Below are positions 9,016 through 16,707 of a stretch of 64,000 nucleotides of DNA, piece after piece; positions within the stretch are counted from its first letter, which is position 1, and each line of letters begins with the position of its first letter. Where the stretch lies: NCBI RefSeq assembly GCF_001562255.1, contig NZ_CP014301.1, positions 1,054,001-1,118,000 of the forward strand. Direction: 5' to 3'. The notes beneath the pieces are model-generated. The model had not been told where the DNA came from. It saw only the letters and a program-made list of their open reading frames with translations, and did no database searches. Position numbers and translations under genes: made by a program. This DNA comes from Bosea sp. PAMC 26642 (GTDB taxonomy: Bacteria; Pseudomonadota; Alphaproteobacteria; Rhizobiales; Beijerinckiaceae).

Positions 9016-9669
9016 TCAGGCGTCGATAAACGGCGTCACCGCCGCTAGGACCTGCTGCTTGGTCATGGCCTTGTCGAAGGCACCCTTCCAGGGCCTCACG
9101 CCGCGAACGATGCGGATCTCGGCAGCGTGCCGGGCCTCGACGGAATGGATGCGTAGCGCCGTCGTCAAGGCGGCGTTCGACCCCATCAGGGCGGGAGCCT
9201 GGCCGGCATAGGCCGCGACGCCCGTGTCCTCGAAGGTCTGCGCCACGGCGGCGAAGGTCTTGAAGTCACGGAACACGGTGGCGTACTTGCCGCCGGCCGT
9301 GAAGTCGAACTGCGGCTTGGCGACCGCAGCTGCACCGAGCGTTGAGCTCAGCAGGGTGACGTGGGCGGCCTCATGCTCGCTGATCTGACGGAACACCGGC
9401 GAGAAGCGATCCGGCACGACGCCGGCCTTTAGGCCCATGCTGTAGAATTCGGCCTCTAGATATTCGAGCGTGAGCGCGAAGTTGAGCACGTCAGCGACCT
9501 GGGCAGGCATGCCCTGGCCGAAGGCCTGGCTGGACACGGCCGCCAGGACGACAGGCGCCGAGGCGACCGCGCCAAGCTTCCTGGCCGAGGACAAAAATAG
9601 ATCCCTGCGCGACGCCAGCGCACCGGCGAGATCGGGATCGAGAGTGGAGAGAAGGGTCTCGTTGTTCAT
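9016..9669 (-). CDS. Exported ferritin-like domain protein
   Basis: 217 residues from the ATG with AAAGG upstream. The N-terminus (ASRRDLFLSSARKLGAVASAPVVLAA) carries a twin-arginine-type export signal. The remainder is a four-helix ferritin-like/DUF4439-type domain with candidate diiron ligands in LEYLEAEFYS, SEHEAAH and the second-half EDTGVAAY and SVEARHAAEIR pairs. The function is likely periplasmic metal or oxidant handling. It sits 38 nt after a paralogue and is probably transcribed with it from the EcfG-type promoter at 10441-10465. Confidence 0.8.
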   Translation of the reverse strand: MNNETLLSTLDPDLAGALASRRDLFLSSARKLGAVASAPVVLAAVSSQAFGQGMPAQVADVLNFALTLEYLEAEFYSMGLKAGVVPDRFSPVFRQISEHEAAHVTLLSSTLGAAAVAKPQFDFTAGGKYATVFRDFKTFAAVAQTFEDTGVAAYAGQAPALMGSNAALTTALRIHSVEARHAAEIRIVRGVRPWKGAFDKAMTKQQVLAAVTPFIDA

Positions 9670-9707
9670 GGTCGTGCCTTTCGAATGAGGGATCGAACCG
9701 GAGGCGC

Positions 9708-10406
9708 TCATGGGAGCTGCGACGCGGTGACCGGCGTGGCGATGAAGGGACCTGCCGCGCGAAGCACGGTCGAAGGCGGGTTGGAAACGTCGACGCCGCC
9801 ACGCGTGACGACGTCATCGCCGGCGAAAGATGCGGTAAACGGCATCAGCATGTCGCGGATCGTGGCGGCGTGACGCGCCTCGACCGAGACGATCGAGCCT
9901 GCCGCGGCGAGATACTTCGGATTTTGGATGGCGGCGCCGCCACCATTGTAAGCCGAGACGCCGAGGTCCTCGAAGGTCATGGCCGTCTTGAGCACGCTCA
10001 CGCGATCGCCGAAGTTGACCGCCGAGAAGTTGACGGCGAGGTCGGGAATCCGGTTCGCGCCGAGCGCCTTCTTGAAGAACTCGCGGTGCGAGACCTCATG
10101 ATTGCGGATGTCGGTCAGAAGGGTCCGCTCGTAGGCGTTCATGCCGGCATAGGGGCTGGCGATGACCTGCGTGTAGAAGGCAGCCTCCAGTTGCTCCAGC
10201 GCGTAGGCGTAATTGAGAACGCCGAGATCGCCGCCACCGAGATCCACGGCGCGGGATTGCGCGAACGCCTCGCCGAGCTTGAGGCCAGGGACGTTCACAC
10301 CGAATGCCACGGCAGCCGCTGCAGCCACGCCGGACCAGCGTAGGAACGCGCGACGTCCCTCGGCTCGCCCATGGTCCGCAAGGGAACCCATTTTTTGATC
10401 AGTCAT
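9708..10406 (-). CDS. Exported ferritin-like domain protein (paralogue)
   Basis: 232 residues; ATG chosen for its GGAGA site. A twin-arginine-type signal (RRAFLRWSGVAAAAAVAFG) precedes a ferritin-like four-helix domain: LEQLEAAFYTQ, RNHEVSHREFF, FEDLGVSAYNGG and SVEARHAATIRD supply Glu/His ligands. It is the first gene of a two-gene unit with the paralogue at 9016. A GGAAC-N17-GTT element lies 35-59 nt upstream of the start codon. Induction in the general stress response is therefore inferred. Confidence 0.82.
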   Translation of the reverse strand: MTDQKMGSLADHGRAEGRRAFLRWSGVAAAAAVAFGVNVPGLKLGEAFAQSRAVDLGGGDLGVLNYAYALEQLEAAFYTQVIASPYAGMNAYERTLLTDIRNHEVSHREFFKKALGANRIPDLAVNFSAVNFGDRVSVLKTAMTFEDLGVSAYNGGGAAIQNPKYLAAAGSIVSVEARHAATIRDMLMPFTASFAGDDVVTRGGVDVSNPPSTVLRAAGPFIATPVTASQLP

Positions 10407-10440
10407 CGTGCATCTCCACATTTGGGATAATGATGCAGCC

Positions 10441-10465
10441 AACTGTCGCAAGCATGTAATGTTCC
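10441..10465 (-). promoter_or_regulatory. EcfG-type (general stress sigma) promoter
   Basis: On the minus strand, GGAAC (10465-10461) and GTT (10443-10441) are separated by exactly 17 nt. This matches the alphaproteobacterial EcfG consensus GGAAC-N16/17-(C)GTT. It is placed upstream of the ferritin-like pair. A second copy with identical spacing precedes the esterase at 13381. Confidence 0.6.
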
Positions 10466-10764
10466 CAGATACTAAAGTATTTATCTCTTAATTTGATTAG
10501 GTTTCAGGTTTAGTTTCAAGAAAAACGCGCCGCGGAAAAAGGGGTTGCGGTGGTAATTACGGCGCTGTTCACGGGTACGCGTCGTTTTGGATTTTGGATG
10601 CATGCGGAATTAACGCTGCGCCGCTTGATAGGTTGGTGCGGATTAATTTGGAAAATCTGACGGAGATAAATATTCGAAGGAGATCGAGATCGAGATGGCG
10701 GTATCGACGGGCAGGTTAATCATCTAACGTCGATTAGCCGGGGGGTCTCTGAGGAGGCTGGGCC

Positions 10765-11814
10765 GTGTCTGCGATAAAACCGAAGACGAAGGACCAGGCC
10801 GAAGCCGAGAGCGAGGTCGAGGGTTTCCGCGAGGATTTGGGGCCATTTGTCGTCGCGGCCGAGACGACCCGGATGCCGATGATTTTCACGGATGCGAAAG
10901 GGCCAGACAATCCGATCATCTTCGCCAACGACAGCTTTCTCGCTCTCACGGGCTACGACCGCGCTGAGGTCCTTGGGCAAAGCTTCAAGGCGTTGATGGC
11001 GCAAGGCGCGTCGCCGGAGGTGCTCACGGAACTCGCCGCCGCTTTCGATGGCTCCAGCGAACTCAGCACCGAGGTGCGCTACCGACGCAAGGATGGCAGC
11101 GTGTTCTGGGCCGACCTTTTCGTCAGCCCGGTTCATGACGAGGCCGGAAAGGTCGTGCAACACTTCACGTCCTTCGTGGATTTGACTCGGCACAAACTGG
11201 AGCAGGATCGATCGCGTATGATGATCGACGAGCTCAACCATCGCGTGAAGAACACGCTCTCGACTGTGCAGTCGATCGTGACCGAGGCCCTGCGGAGGCC
11301 GGCGTTGTTCGACACGATCAAGGAATCGATCGGCTCCAGGATATTCGCGCTGTCGCGATCGCACGATCTCTTGAGCGACGAGAGTTGGGATGGCACCGGC
11401 CTGCACGATCTGCTCGATGCCGCGCTGGAGCCGTTCGGGGTGGCCAACGGTCGCAAGGAACGCTTCCTGATTACGGGCGAGAACGTCCGCGTCTCCCCGA
11501 AGGCGACGCTTGCACTAGGGATCGCGTTCCACGAACTCGCCACCAACGCCGTCAAGTACGGCGCCTTCTCGAACGAGGCCGGCTCAATCGGCGTCAGTTG
11601 GTCGATCGTGTCGAAGACGGGTGGCGATCGGCTGGTCATCCGCTGGCTGGAAAAAGACGGGCCGCCGGTATCCCAACCGATCCGCAAGGGTTTCGGCTCG
11701 AAGGTTTTGACGCGCGGCTTGGCACATGAGTTGGAAGGCTCGGTGGATCTAGACTACCGGGCCGCTGGCGTCGCGTGCATGATCGACATTCCCGCGCCCG
11801 GAGGTTCGTCATGA
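10765..11814 (+). CDS. HWE-family sensor histidine kinase with LOV-like PAS domain
   Basis: 349 residues from GTG, with GAGGAGG upstream. Residues about 30-145 form a PAS domain closely patterned on LOV domains (NPIIFANDSFLALTGYDRAEVLG) plus a PAC-like tail (FWADLFVSPVHDEAGKVV). The photo-active Cys of LOV (in GxNCRFLQ) is Phe74 here (GQSFKALM). The kinase core has the phosphoacceptor His159 in ELNHRVKN, N-box HELATNA near 256-262, and the W..E of HWE kinases (RWLEKDGPP). It is likely a soluble cytoplasmic sensor. The 358-nt upstream region is AT-rich and carries the divergent stress promoter. Its ATGA overlap with the next gene makes them a two-component pair. Confidence 0.87.
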   Translation: MSAIKPKTKDQAEAESEVEGFREDLGPFVVAAETTRMPMIFTDAKGPDNPIIFANDSFLALTGYDRAEVLGQSFKALMAQGASPEVLTELAAAFDGSSELSTEVRYRRKDGSVFWADLFVSPVHDEAGKVVQHFTSFVDLTRHKLEQDRSRMMIDELNHRVKNTLSTVQSIVTEALRRPALFDTIKESIGSRIFALSRSHDLLSDESWDGTGLHDLLDAALEPFGVANGRKERFLITGENVRVSPKATLALGIAFHELATNAVKYGAFSNEAGSIGVSWSIVSKTGGDRLVIRWLEKDGPPVSQPIRKGFGSKVLTRGLAHELEGSVDLDYRAAGVACMIDIPAPGGSS

Positions 11815-12203
11815 ACGACCGAATTCTAGCCGGCGCGCGCGTCCTCGTAGTCGAGGACGAGATGATGCTGCTCATGATGATCGAGAGCATGCTGGAAGAT
11901 CTGGGGTGCGAATCCGTGACGGCGGCAGCGACCGTCAACCAAGCCCTTGCGCTTCTCGACGCGCAGGCATTTGACGTCGCGATGCTGGACCTCAACCTCA
12001 ACGGCGATCGAAGCTATCCGATAGCCGACGCGTTGGCGGCACGGGATGTGCCATTCCTTTTCTCGACCGGGTACGGCAGCCAAGGCGTCATGGACGGCTA
12101 TCGGGAACGCCCGGTGCTAATGAAACCCTATCAGATCGGGGAACTGGTCTCTACGTTGCGGGGTCTTATCCCCGCAGGCGGATTGCTACCAGAGGCTGCC
12201 TAA
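11811..12203 (+). CDS. Single-domain response regulator (receiver only)
   Basis: 130 residues; start is the ATG overlapping the kinase stop. A receiver domain only: acidic pair VVEDE near 14-17, phosphoacceptor Asp60 in AMLDLNLNG, Thr/Ser switch in LFSTGYG and the conserved Lys in LMKPYQ. No output domain. It probably relays or sequesters phosphoryl groups from the HWE kinase, as single-domain receivers do in alphaproteobacterial stress pathways; the downstream partner is not in this window. Confidence 0.85.
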   Translation: MNDRILAGARVLVVEDEMMLLMMIESMLEDLGCESVTAAATVNQALALLDAQAFDVAMLDLNLNGDRSYPIADALAARDVPFLFSTGYGSQGVMDGYRERPVLMKPYQIGELVSTLRGLIPAGGLLPEAA

Positions 12204-12235
12204 CCTCCCTCAGCACATAGCGAATTGATCTTTTG

Positions 12236-12281
12236 GCCCAACGGGAGACGGCCCCCTGACGGGGCCCGTCTCCTGTTGGGC
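12236..12281. terminator. Long hairpin between convergent genes
   Basis: GCCCAACGGGAGACGG..CCCC pairs with GGGGCCCGTCTCCTGTTGGGC across a CTGAC loop, giving about 20 base pairs with one mismatch and one bulge. It sits between the response regulator and the convergent esterase. No U-tract on either strand, but position and strength suggest bidirectional termination. Confidence 0.6.
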
Positions 12282-12304
12282 TCAGACTGGACGGCGGGGT
12301 CGGA

Positions 12305-13381
12305 TCACATCCCGCCAAAACCCTTCTTGATCTGAGCGACGGCGAAGTCTTGCGCCTCCTTGGCCTTGGCGACGACGGCGTCCATGCCGAAGAACTCATG
12401 GGTAACCCCGGTGTAGAGCTGGTGGGTTGTTTCGACGCCAGCCTCCTTCAGCTTCGCCACGATCAGGTCGCCATCCGACTTGAGCGGATCGATCTCGGCG
12501 TTGATTATCGTGGTGGGCGGCAAGCCCTTCAGGTTGGCCCCGACGAGGTTGAGACGCGGGTCCTGCGCATCCGCCTCGCTCTTGCTGATGTGCTTCACAA
12601 ACCACGCCAGCATTGGCGTATTGAGTGGCTTAGCGGCGGCTTGCTCCTTCTTGGACGGCGTGTCCAGGCTTGTCGTCGCGACCGGATAGACCGAAACGAT
12701 CGCCACGGGCTTGGGCAAACCTTGATCGCGTGCCGCGATCGCGGTGTTGATCGCAAGGTTGCCGCCGGCGCTCTCCCCGACAAGCGCAATCTTGCCGCCG
12801 TTGTACCCCCAGCCCTGCGCGTTTTTCAGGATGTACTTGTAGGCCTCGATCGCCTCGTCATGAGCGGCGGGGAACTTGTTCTCTGGACCCATTGGATAAT
12901 CGACGGAGACGACGGCCGCACCGGTCTTCTTCCCCAGCGCAGCCGGCGTCGCGTCGTAGACATCGAGATCCGCGACCACCCAGCCGCCGCCGCGGAAGAA
13001 CATGATGATCGGCAGGTTTGACTCCTTGGTCGCGTTCTCCGGCACGTACCAACGCAGTTTCAGATTGCCCATGTCGGCGAAGCGGCTGTTGGAGACTTTC
13101 AGGCCCTCGTGCGGCTTCACGTCGAGCTTCTTGTCCTTGACGATCTTCATCACCGCATCGGTCGGCGTCGGCTGCTTGCGCGCCTCGTCTGGCTCCAGGC
13201 TCTCGATCGGCTTGCCGCCAAGGCCTGCGAGCACTGATAGGACCTCGGCCATATCGGCATCGGGCTTCGAGGCGGGGAGAATCGTGGCCGACGCGGGTGC
13301 CGGCGACGTCTGCGCGAACGCCGGCGTCATCGCGCTGGTCGCCAGAAGCACGACCAGGGATACGGTGTTGAGGGTGTTCAT
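12305..13381 (-). CDS. Secreted alpha/beta hydrolase (HSL-type esterase/lipase)
   Basis: 358 residues from the ATG with AAGGAA upstream; the N-terminus NTVSLVVLLATSAMTPAFAQ is a signal peptide. The fold is hormone-sensitive-lipase type: nucleophile GESAGGNLA, Asp in AEIDPLKSDGD and His in VTHEF. The HGGG oxyanion motif reads FRGGG, so the first His is replaced by Arg. The mature N-terminal 100 residues (Pro/Lys-rich, LSVLAGLGGKPIESLEPDEARKQ) match the leader region of exported esterases. An EcfG-type promoter lies just upstream. Substrate unknown. Confidence 0.85.
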   Translation of the reverse strand: MNTLNTVSLVVLLATSAMTPAFAQTSPAPASATILPASKPDADMAEVLSVLAGLGGKPIESLEPDEARKQPTPTDAVMKIVKDKKLDVKPHEGLKVSNSRFADMGNLKLRWYVPENATKESNLPIIMFFRGGGWVVADLDVYDATPAALGKKTGAAVVSVDYPMGPENKFPAAHDEAIEAYKYILKNAQGWGYNGGKIALVGESAGGNLAINTAIAARDQGLPKPVAIVSVYPVATTSLDTPSKKEQAAAKPLNTPMLAWFVKHISKSEADAQDPRLNLVGANLKGLPPTTIINAEIDPLKSDGDLIVAKLKEAGVETTHQLYTGVTHEFFGMDAVVAKAKEAQDFAVAQIKKGFGGM

Positions 13382-13414
13382 GAAATTCCTTGGGGTTGCG
13401 TCGCTAGTCGACCT

Positions 13415-13439
13415 AACCCCTCGCGAACCCGCCTGTTCC
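13415..13439 (-). promoter_or_regulatory. EcfG-type promoter of the esterase gene
   Basis: Minus-strand GGAAC (13439-13435), 17-nt spacer, GTT (13417-13415), ending 33 nt upstream of the esterase ATG. Same spacing as the copy upstream of the ferritin-like genes. Confidence 0.6.
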
Positions 13440-13659
13440 TCCCGCCCCGCTGGCAAACCGAAACGAGTTGTGCTGACCTTTAAGCCCGTCTAAATGCCCC
13501 CTGAATTTCGCGTATATGCCCCGACGGCGATAATACCCAGCGGCGGTAATAGCGGCGCGGCGTGTCCGCTTGTAGGCAAAGGGTCAATGGTAGCAAGTGG
13601 CGCATTTTTTCCCGGAGCGGGCAGGTGGTTTTGGCGCGTATCATCCTGACATTATATAG

Positions 13660-14020
13660 GCACGCTGCTCGCTCGGCTCCCGGCCGCAGGATCTCCTCTT
13701 AGAATTGTTGATATCGCAGCGGGGAACTCGGGAGGCACGCATCGATCGATTGCGAAAGCCGAAAGCCGGGTGCCACCGCCATGAGATCCGTAGCCGCCTT
13801 GCGTGCGCTCGATACGTCGCCGAGCGTTGCGAGCGCGATCGCAGAGCCCGCCTGCGCCCGGGGAAGCCGGGCATTGGCGCTGCGCGCCCGTAGGAAGGCC
13901 TGAGCGGCTTCCCCGGCTTCCTCGAGCCAGAGGACATCGACAGTCCCACTGTTCAGGCCAACATTGCAAAGCTGGCCCGACGCCGTGCCATCGGAAAGGC
14001 CGCTTTCGCCAAAAGCGTCC
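13660..14020 (-). pseudogene. C-terminal relic of a TPR-bearing protein, probably an adenylate-cyclase-type regulator
   Basis: Minus-strand translation from about 14015 gives a coherent stretch without a start: ESGLSDGTASGQLCNVGL, then LEEAGEAAQAFLRARSANAR, RAQAGSAIALATLGDV, LMAVAPGFRLSQS and a TAA at 13701-13699. After the stop the same frame continues EEILRPGAERAA. The pattern (helical repeats, then MAVAPGFRLS and RFYEEVLRPAL-like ending) resembles the TPR C-terminus of class III adenylate/guanylate cyclases; the TAA stands where that family has Tyr. No catalytic domain remains. Identification is from memory of the family and moderate. Confidence 0.45.
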
Positions 14021-14128
14021 CATCAGAAAGCTAAAAGGGCCGACACCGGACGATTACCTTGTAACGATGATAACGCAACAGAACGGACGGTGCGGTGAGC
14101 GAAAGACCTGAGGGAGGGAAGAGGAAGG

Positions 14129-14177
14129 CGATGGTCTGAGGCACGTCTTCGGGGCGCCCGATGCGCCCGACCGGCGT
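14129..14177 (-). pseudogene. Short relic of an SDR oxidoreductase
   Basis: The minus strand encodes TPVGRIGRPEDVPQTIAFL, the near-universal stretch before the C-terminal substrate loop of SDR enzymes, with unrelated sequence on both sides. At 16-19 residues it is only a scrap, but the match to the TPLGRIGxPEDVAxxIAFL motif is hard to get by chance. With the TPR relic it marks this interval as gene debris. Confidence 0.5.
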
Positions 14178-14332
14178 AACACTTCTGACTGATCGTGGCG
14201 GGTTCCGGCGGTGAAATGTGTAACGGCTTATTGTAACTCTTGAGATAATTCCGGCCTGTCACGCCGGACCTGCCCTGTCCCACGGGACAGCAAAAACGGG
14301 CTTCACGACCTGGCCATGAATTATGTCGTATA

Positions 14333-14398
14333 AATTATATAGCGATTTCAATCGTGTACGTGCTCGCAAACTTGTCCGGTCCGGCCCACCAACTTTAT
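14333..14398 (+). repeat. Left copy of an imperfect direct repeat
   Basis: The + strand reads AATTATATAGCGATTTCAAT, then CGTGTACGTGCTCGCAAACT and TGTCCGG..CCCACCA. A diverged copy in the same orientation lies at 28180-28245, with ATTATATA, ATTTCAAT, TACGTG.TCG, TTGTCC and CCCACCA conserved at matching spacing. The two copies bracket the 13.8-kb amide/amine cluster. Confidence 0.55.
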
Positions 14399-14430
14399 AG
14401 TGCTCCTCCTCCGGAAGAGCGGTGAGCCGC

Positions 14431-16680
14431 TCATCTGTGACCAGGCCGATCCGCGAATGGTGGAGGAAACGGCTCGGGGTCCGCGAAGCGCCTTATGACA
14501 TTCGTGACGAGCCGGGCTGCGACGTTTTCGTAACCGTCGATCGGCAGCGCACCGATGAAATTCATCGAGCCGACCGAGAAGACCGCGCCGCCATTGGCTG
14601 TTTCGAAGAAGGTCAGGTCCGAGCGGATGATTTTCTCGCGTGCCTCCGGCCAGGTGTGGTCGAAACGCTCCTCGTTCACCGGTTGGTAGCTGGGGTCGTC
14701 GAGCACGGCGCTGCCGACGATGATGGCATGGGCCGGCGTACCGAGCCTCGTGTCGGCGCGGTCGAGTTCGTGGCCCGCCGCCCCGCCGCCCATCAGGCCG
14801 CGTTCGCCGAGGATCCCGCCGGGTCTTGCCTCGTCCGTCAATCCCTCGCGCATGAAGGCGACGCGCGGATCGAGGATGCCGTCCAGGAAGCTGTAGGGAA
14901 AGCCCTTGTAGTCCCCCTGCGTGCTGAAGCCGACGCCGACCAGTGCCTGCGGCGGCCGGCCGAGACGGCGCCAGAGTCCACCATAGGAGCCGTCGAAGGC
15001 GTGGTAGCTTTCTCCGGGAAGCGTTTCCCACAGGCGGATGCCGCCCTCTGCACGTCGCAGTTCGAAGGCCCAGGGGCCTTTCGAATGTGGCACGACCTTC
15101 CAGTAGAAGCCGTTGCCGCCGAGATAGACGAAGCGGCCGCCGCCTTCGAGATAAGTGCCGAGCGCATCGAGCGTTTGGGTGGTGTGGTACTCCGGATGCT
15201 GGCCGGTCAGCACGACATTGTAATTCGACAGGAGGCCGTGGCCTTCCTCATGCAGGTCGTGATCGGTGATGACCTCGAAGGGGATGCCCTTGCGGGTGAG
15301 CATGTCGGTAATCGCGCTGTCGGCGGCGATCCAGTACAGGCCCGATCCCTCCGGGCTCGGATCGACGAGATGGATCTGATTGACCCGCTTGTCGATGAGC
15401 GGACGGCGCATCGTCGACATCACGACGCCGCTGCCGTCCGAGTGGAAATTGTATGGCGAGACCCCGTAGTCGGGATGCCCGTCGGGCGCCTGCGGCAGGG
15501 CGCCCCAGGCCAGAGAGCGCTCGGTGATCAGCGCCTGCCGGCCCTCCTTCTGGAACTGGCCATAGACCGTATAGCTGAAGGTCGGCGCCAGGAATGCGAC
15601 CTTGGCTTGTGAGCCGGGCACCGCGGCGCGGACATAGAAGACGATGTTGTCGCGTGCGCCGCCCTTGTCGAGATGCAGGGCGTAGACCCCACTGCTCCAG
15701 TCTTCCGGCACGGTGAAGCGCAGCGAGACCGGCCAGGCCGCATCGCCGATATCGTCGTTGTGGAAATGGATCGCCGCCCATTGCCGGGGATCTTCGGTCC
15801 AGCGATGCGAGGCGCCGGTCCAAAGCGAGCCGGTCATGGCGCGCGTCGGCAGGTTGATGCAGCGGCCATGGGCCTGCGCCGGGCCGATGTCACAGACATC
15901 GTCGCTTGATATCGCAAGGGAAAAGTCCCACTCGGCGACGATTTTTGCGTCCGACCGAACCTCGTCTCGCGCCTGCGCAGTCAATATCGCGGCCAGTCCG
16001 GCAGCTCCGTCGATGATGCGCGGCCGCTCGATCTTGCCGTTGAAATGACAGACCGTGTGCGTGCCGCTGCGTTCGGCTGCGATCGTGACGGCGCCTGGAC
16101 CCGACAGCACCACCATCGCAGCGATGCTGCCGCGCTCCGCCCGCTCATCATGGTCGAGCCTTGGCTTGCGCGGCGACTGCGCGATCGAAAGGGCTCCCGT
16201 CGCGGGATCGTAGAGGCAGGCGATGTCGTGCCAGGCGCGCTCCGTCAGCGCGACGCCGGTGGTCGTCAGGGTCGTGCCGCCAGGTGCGACGAGACGGCAG
16301 AAGGCGCCGTCGGGCGTGATCCCAAGCGTCAGCGTCGCGCCGCGGTTGTTCCAGTTGAGCACAGCCTGCTTGCCGGCCGAGAGCAGCGTCGGCCAGATCG
16401 TGGCGCAGAAAGCGACGGATCGGCCGGAGCCGAGATCAAGTTCGGGAATATCGACCCAAGAGCCTCTGGCGATCAGTCGTTCTTCCCCCTCATGCTCGCC
16501 CTCAAGCTCCCATGCGACGGGAACCTCGCGATAGCCTGGCCCCTGCGGGTTGGGGTCGCCGCAAATCACGCGGGCGACGCGCGCGCCGTAGCGCCCGCCG
16601 CCCTCGACAGCGACCATGACGCTCAGCTCCTCGCCGGGGCGCACGCTCCAGCGGTCGACATATCCGGTGATGGGAAGCAT
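14431..16680 (-). CDS. N,N-dimethylformamidase-like large subunit
   Basis: 749 residues, close to the roughly 760 of characterised DMFase beta subunits, which hydrolyse N,N-dimethylformamide to dimethylamine and formate. An N-terminal beta-sandwich/LamG-like half (to about residue 330) precedes the DMFase catalytic-like domain with FLAPTFSYTVYGQFQ, SPYNFHSDGSG, LTGQHPEYHTTQTLDAL and FVYLGGNGFYWKV. DMFase structures have a mononuclear iron held by two Tyr and a Glu; Tyr and Glu residues in these segments are the candidates. No gene for the small alpha subunit (about 130 residues) is adjacent. AGAGGA lies upstream of the ATG. It is the last gene of a long minus-strand run with a transporter and transaminases, so the true substrate may be another amide. 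Confidence 0.82.
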   Translation of the reverse strand: MLPITGYVDRWSVRPGEELSVMVAVEGGGRYGARVARVICGDPNPQGPGYREVPVAWELEGEHEGEERLIARGSWVDIPELDLGSGRSVAFCATIWPTLLSAGKQAVLNWNNRGATLTLGITPDGAFCRLVAPGGTTLTTTGVALTERAWHDIACLYDPATGALSIAQSPRKPRLDHDERAERGSIAAMVVLSGPGAVTIAAERSGTHTVCHFNGKIERPRIIDGAAGLAAILTAQARDEVRSDAKIVAEWDFSLAISSDDVCDIGPAQAHGRCINLPTRAMTGSLWTGASHRWTEDPRQWAAIHFHNDDIGDAAWPVSLRFTVPEDWSSGVYALHLDKGGARDNIVFYVRAAVPGSQAKVAFLAPTFSYTVYGQFQKEGRQALITERSLAWGALPQAPDGHPDYGVSPYNFHSDGSGVVMSTMRRPLIDKRVNQIHLVDPSPEGSGLYWIAADSAITDMLTRKGIPFEVITDHDLHEEGHGLLSNYNVVLTGQHPEYHTTQTLDALGTYLEGGGRFVYLGGNGFYWKVVPHSKGPWAFELRRAEGGIRLWETLPGESYHAFDGSYGGLWRRLGRPPQALVGVGFSTQGDYKGFPYSFLDGILDPRVAFMREGLTDEARPGGILGERGLMGGGAAGHELDRADTRLGTPAHAIIVGSAVLDDPSYQPVNEERFDHTWPEAREKIIRSDLTFFETANGGAVFSVGSMNFIGALPIDGYENVAARLVTNVIRRFADPEPFPPPFADRPGHR

Positions 16681-16707
16681 CAGGCATCCTCTGCTGACGC
16701 CGGCCGA

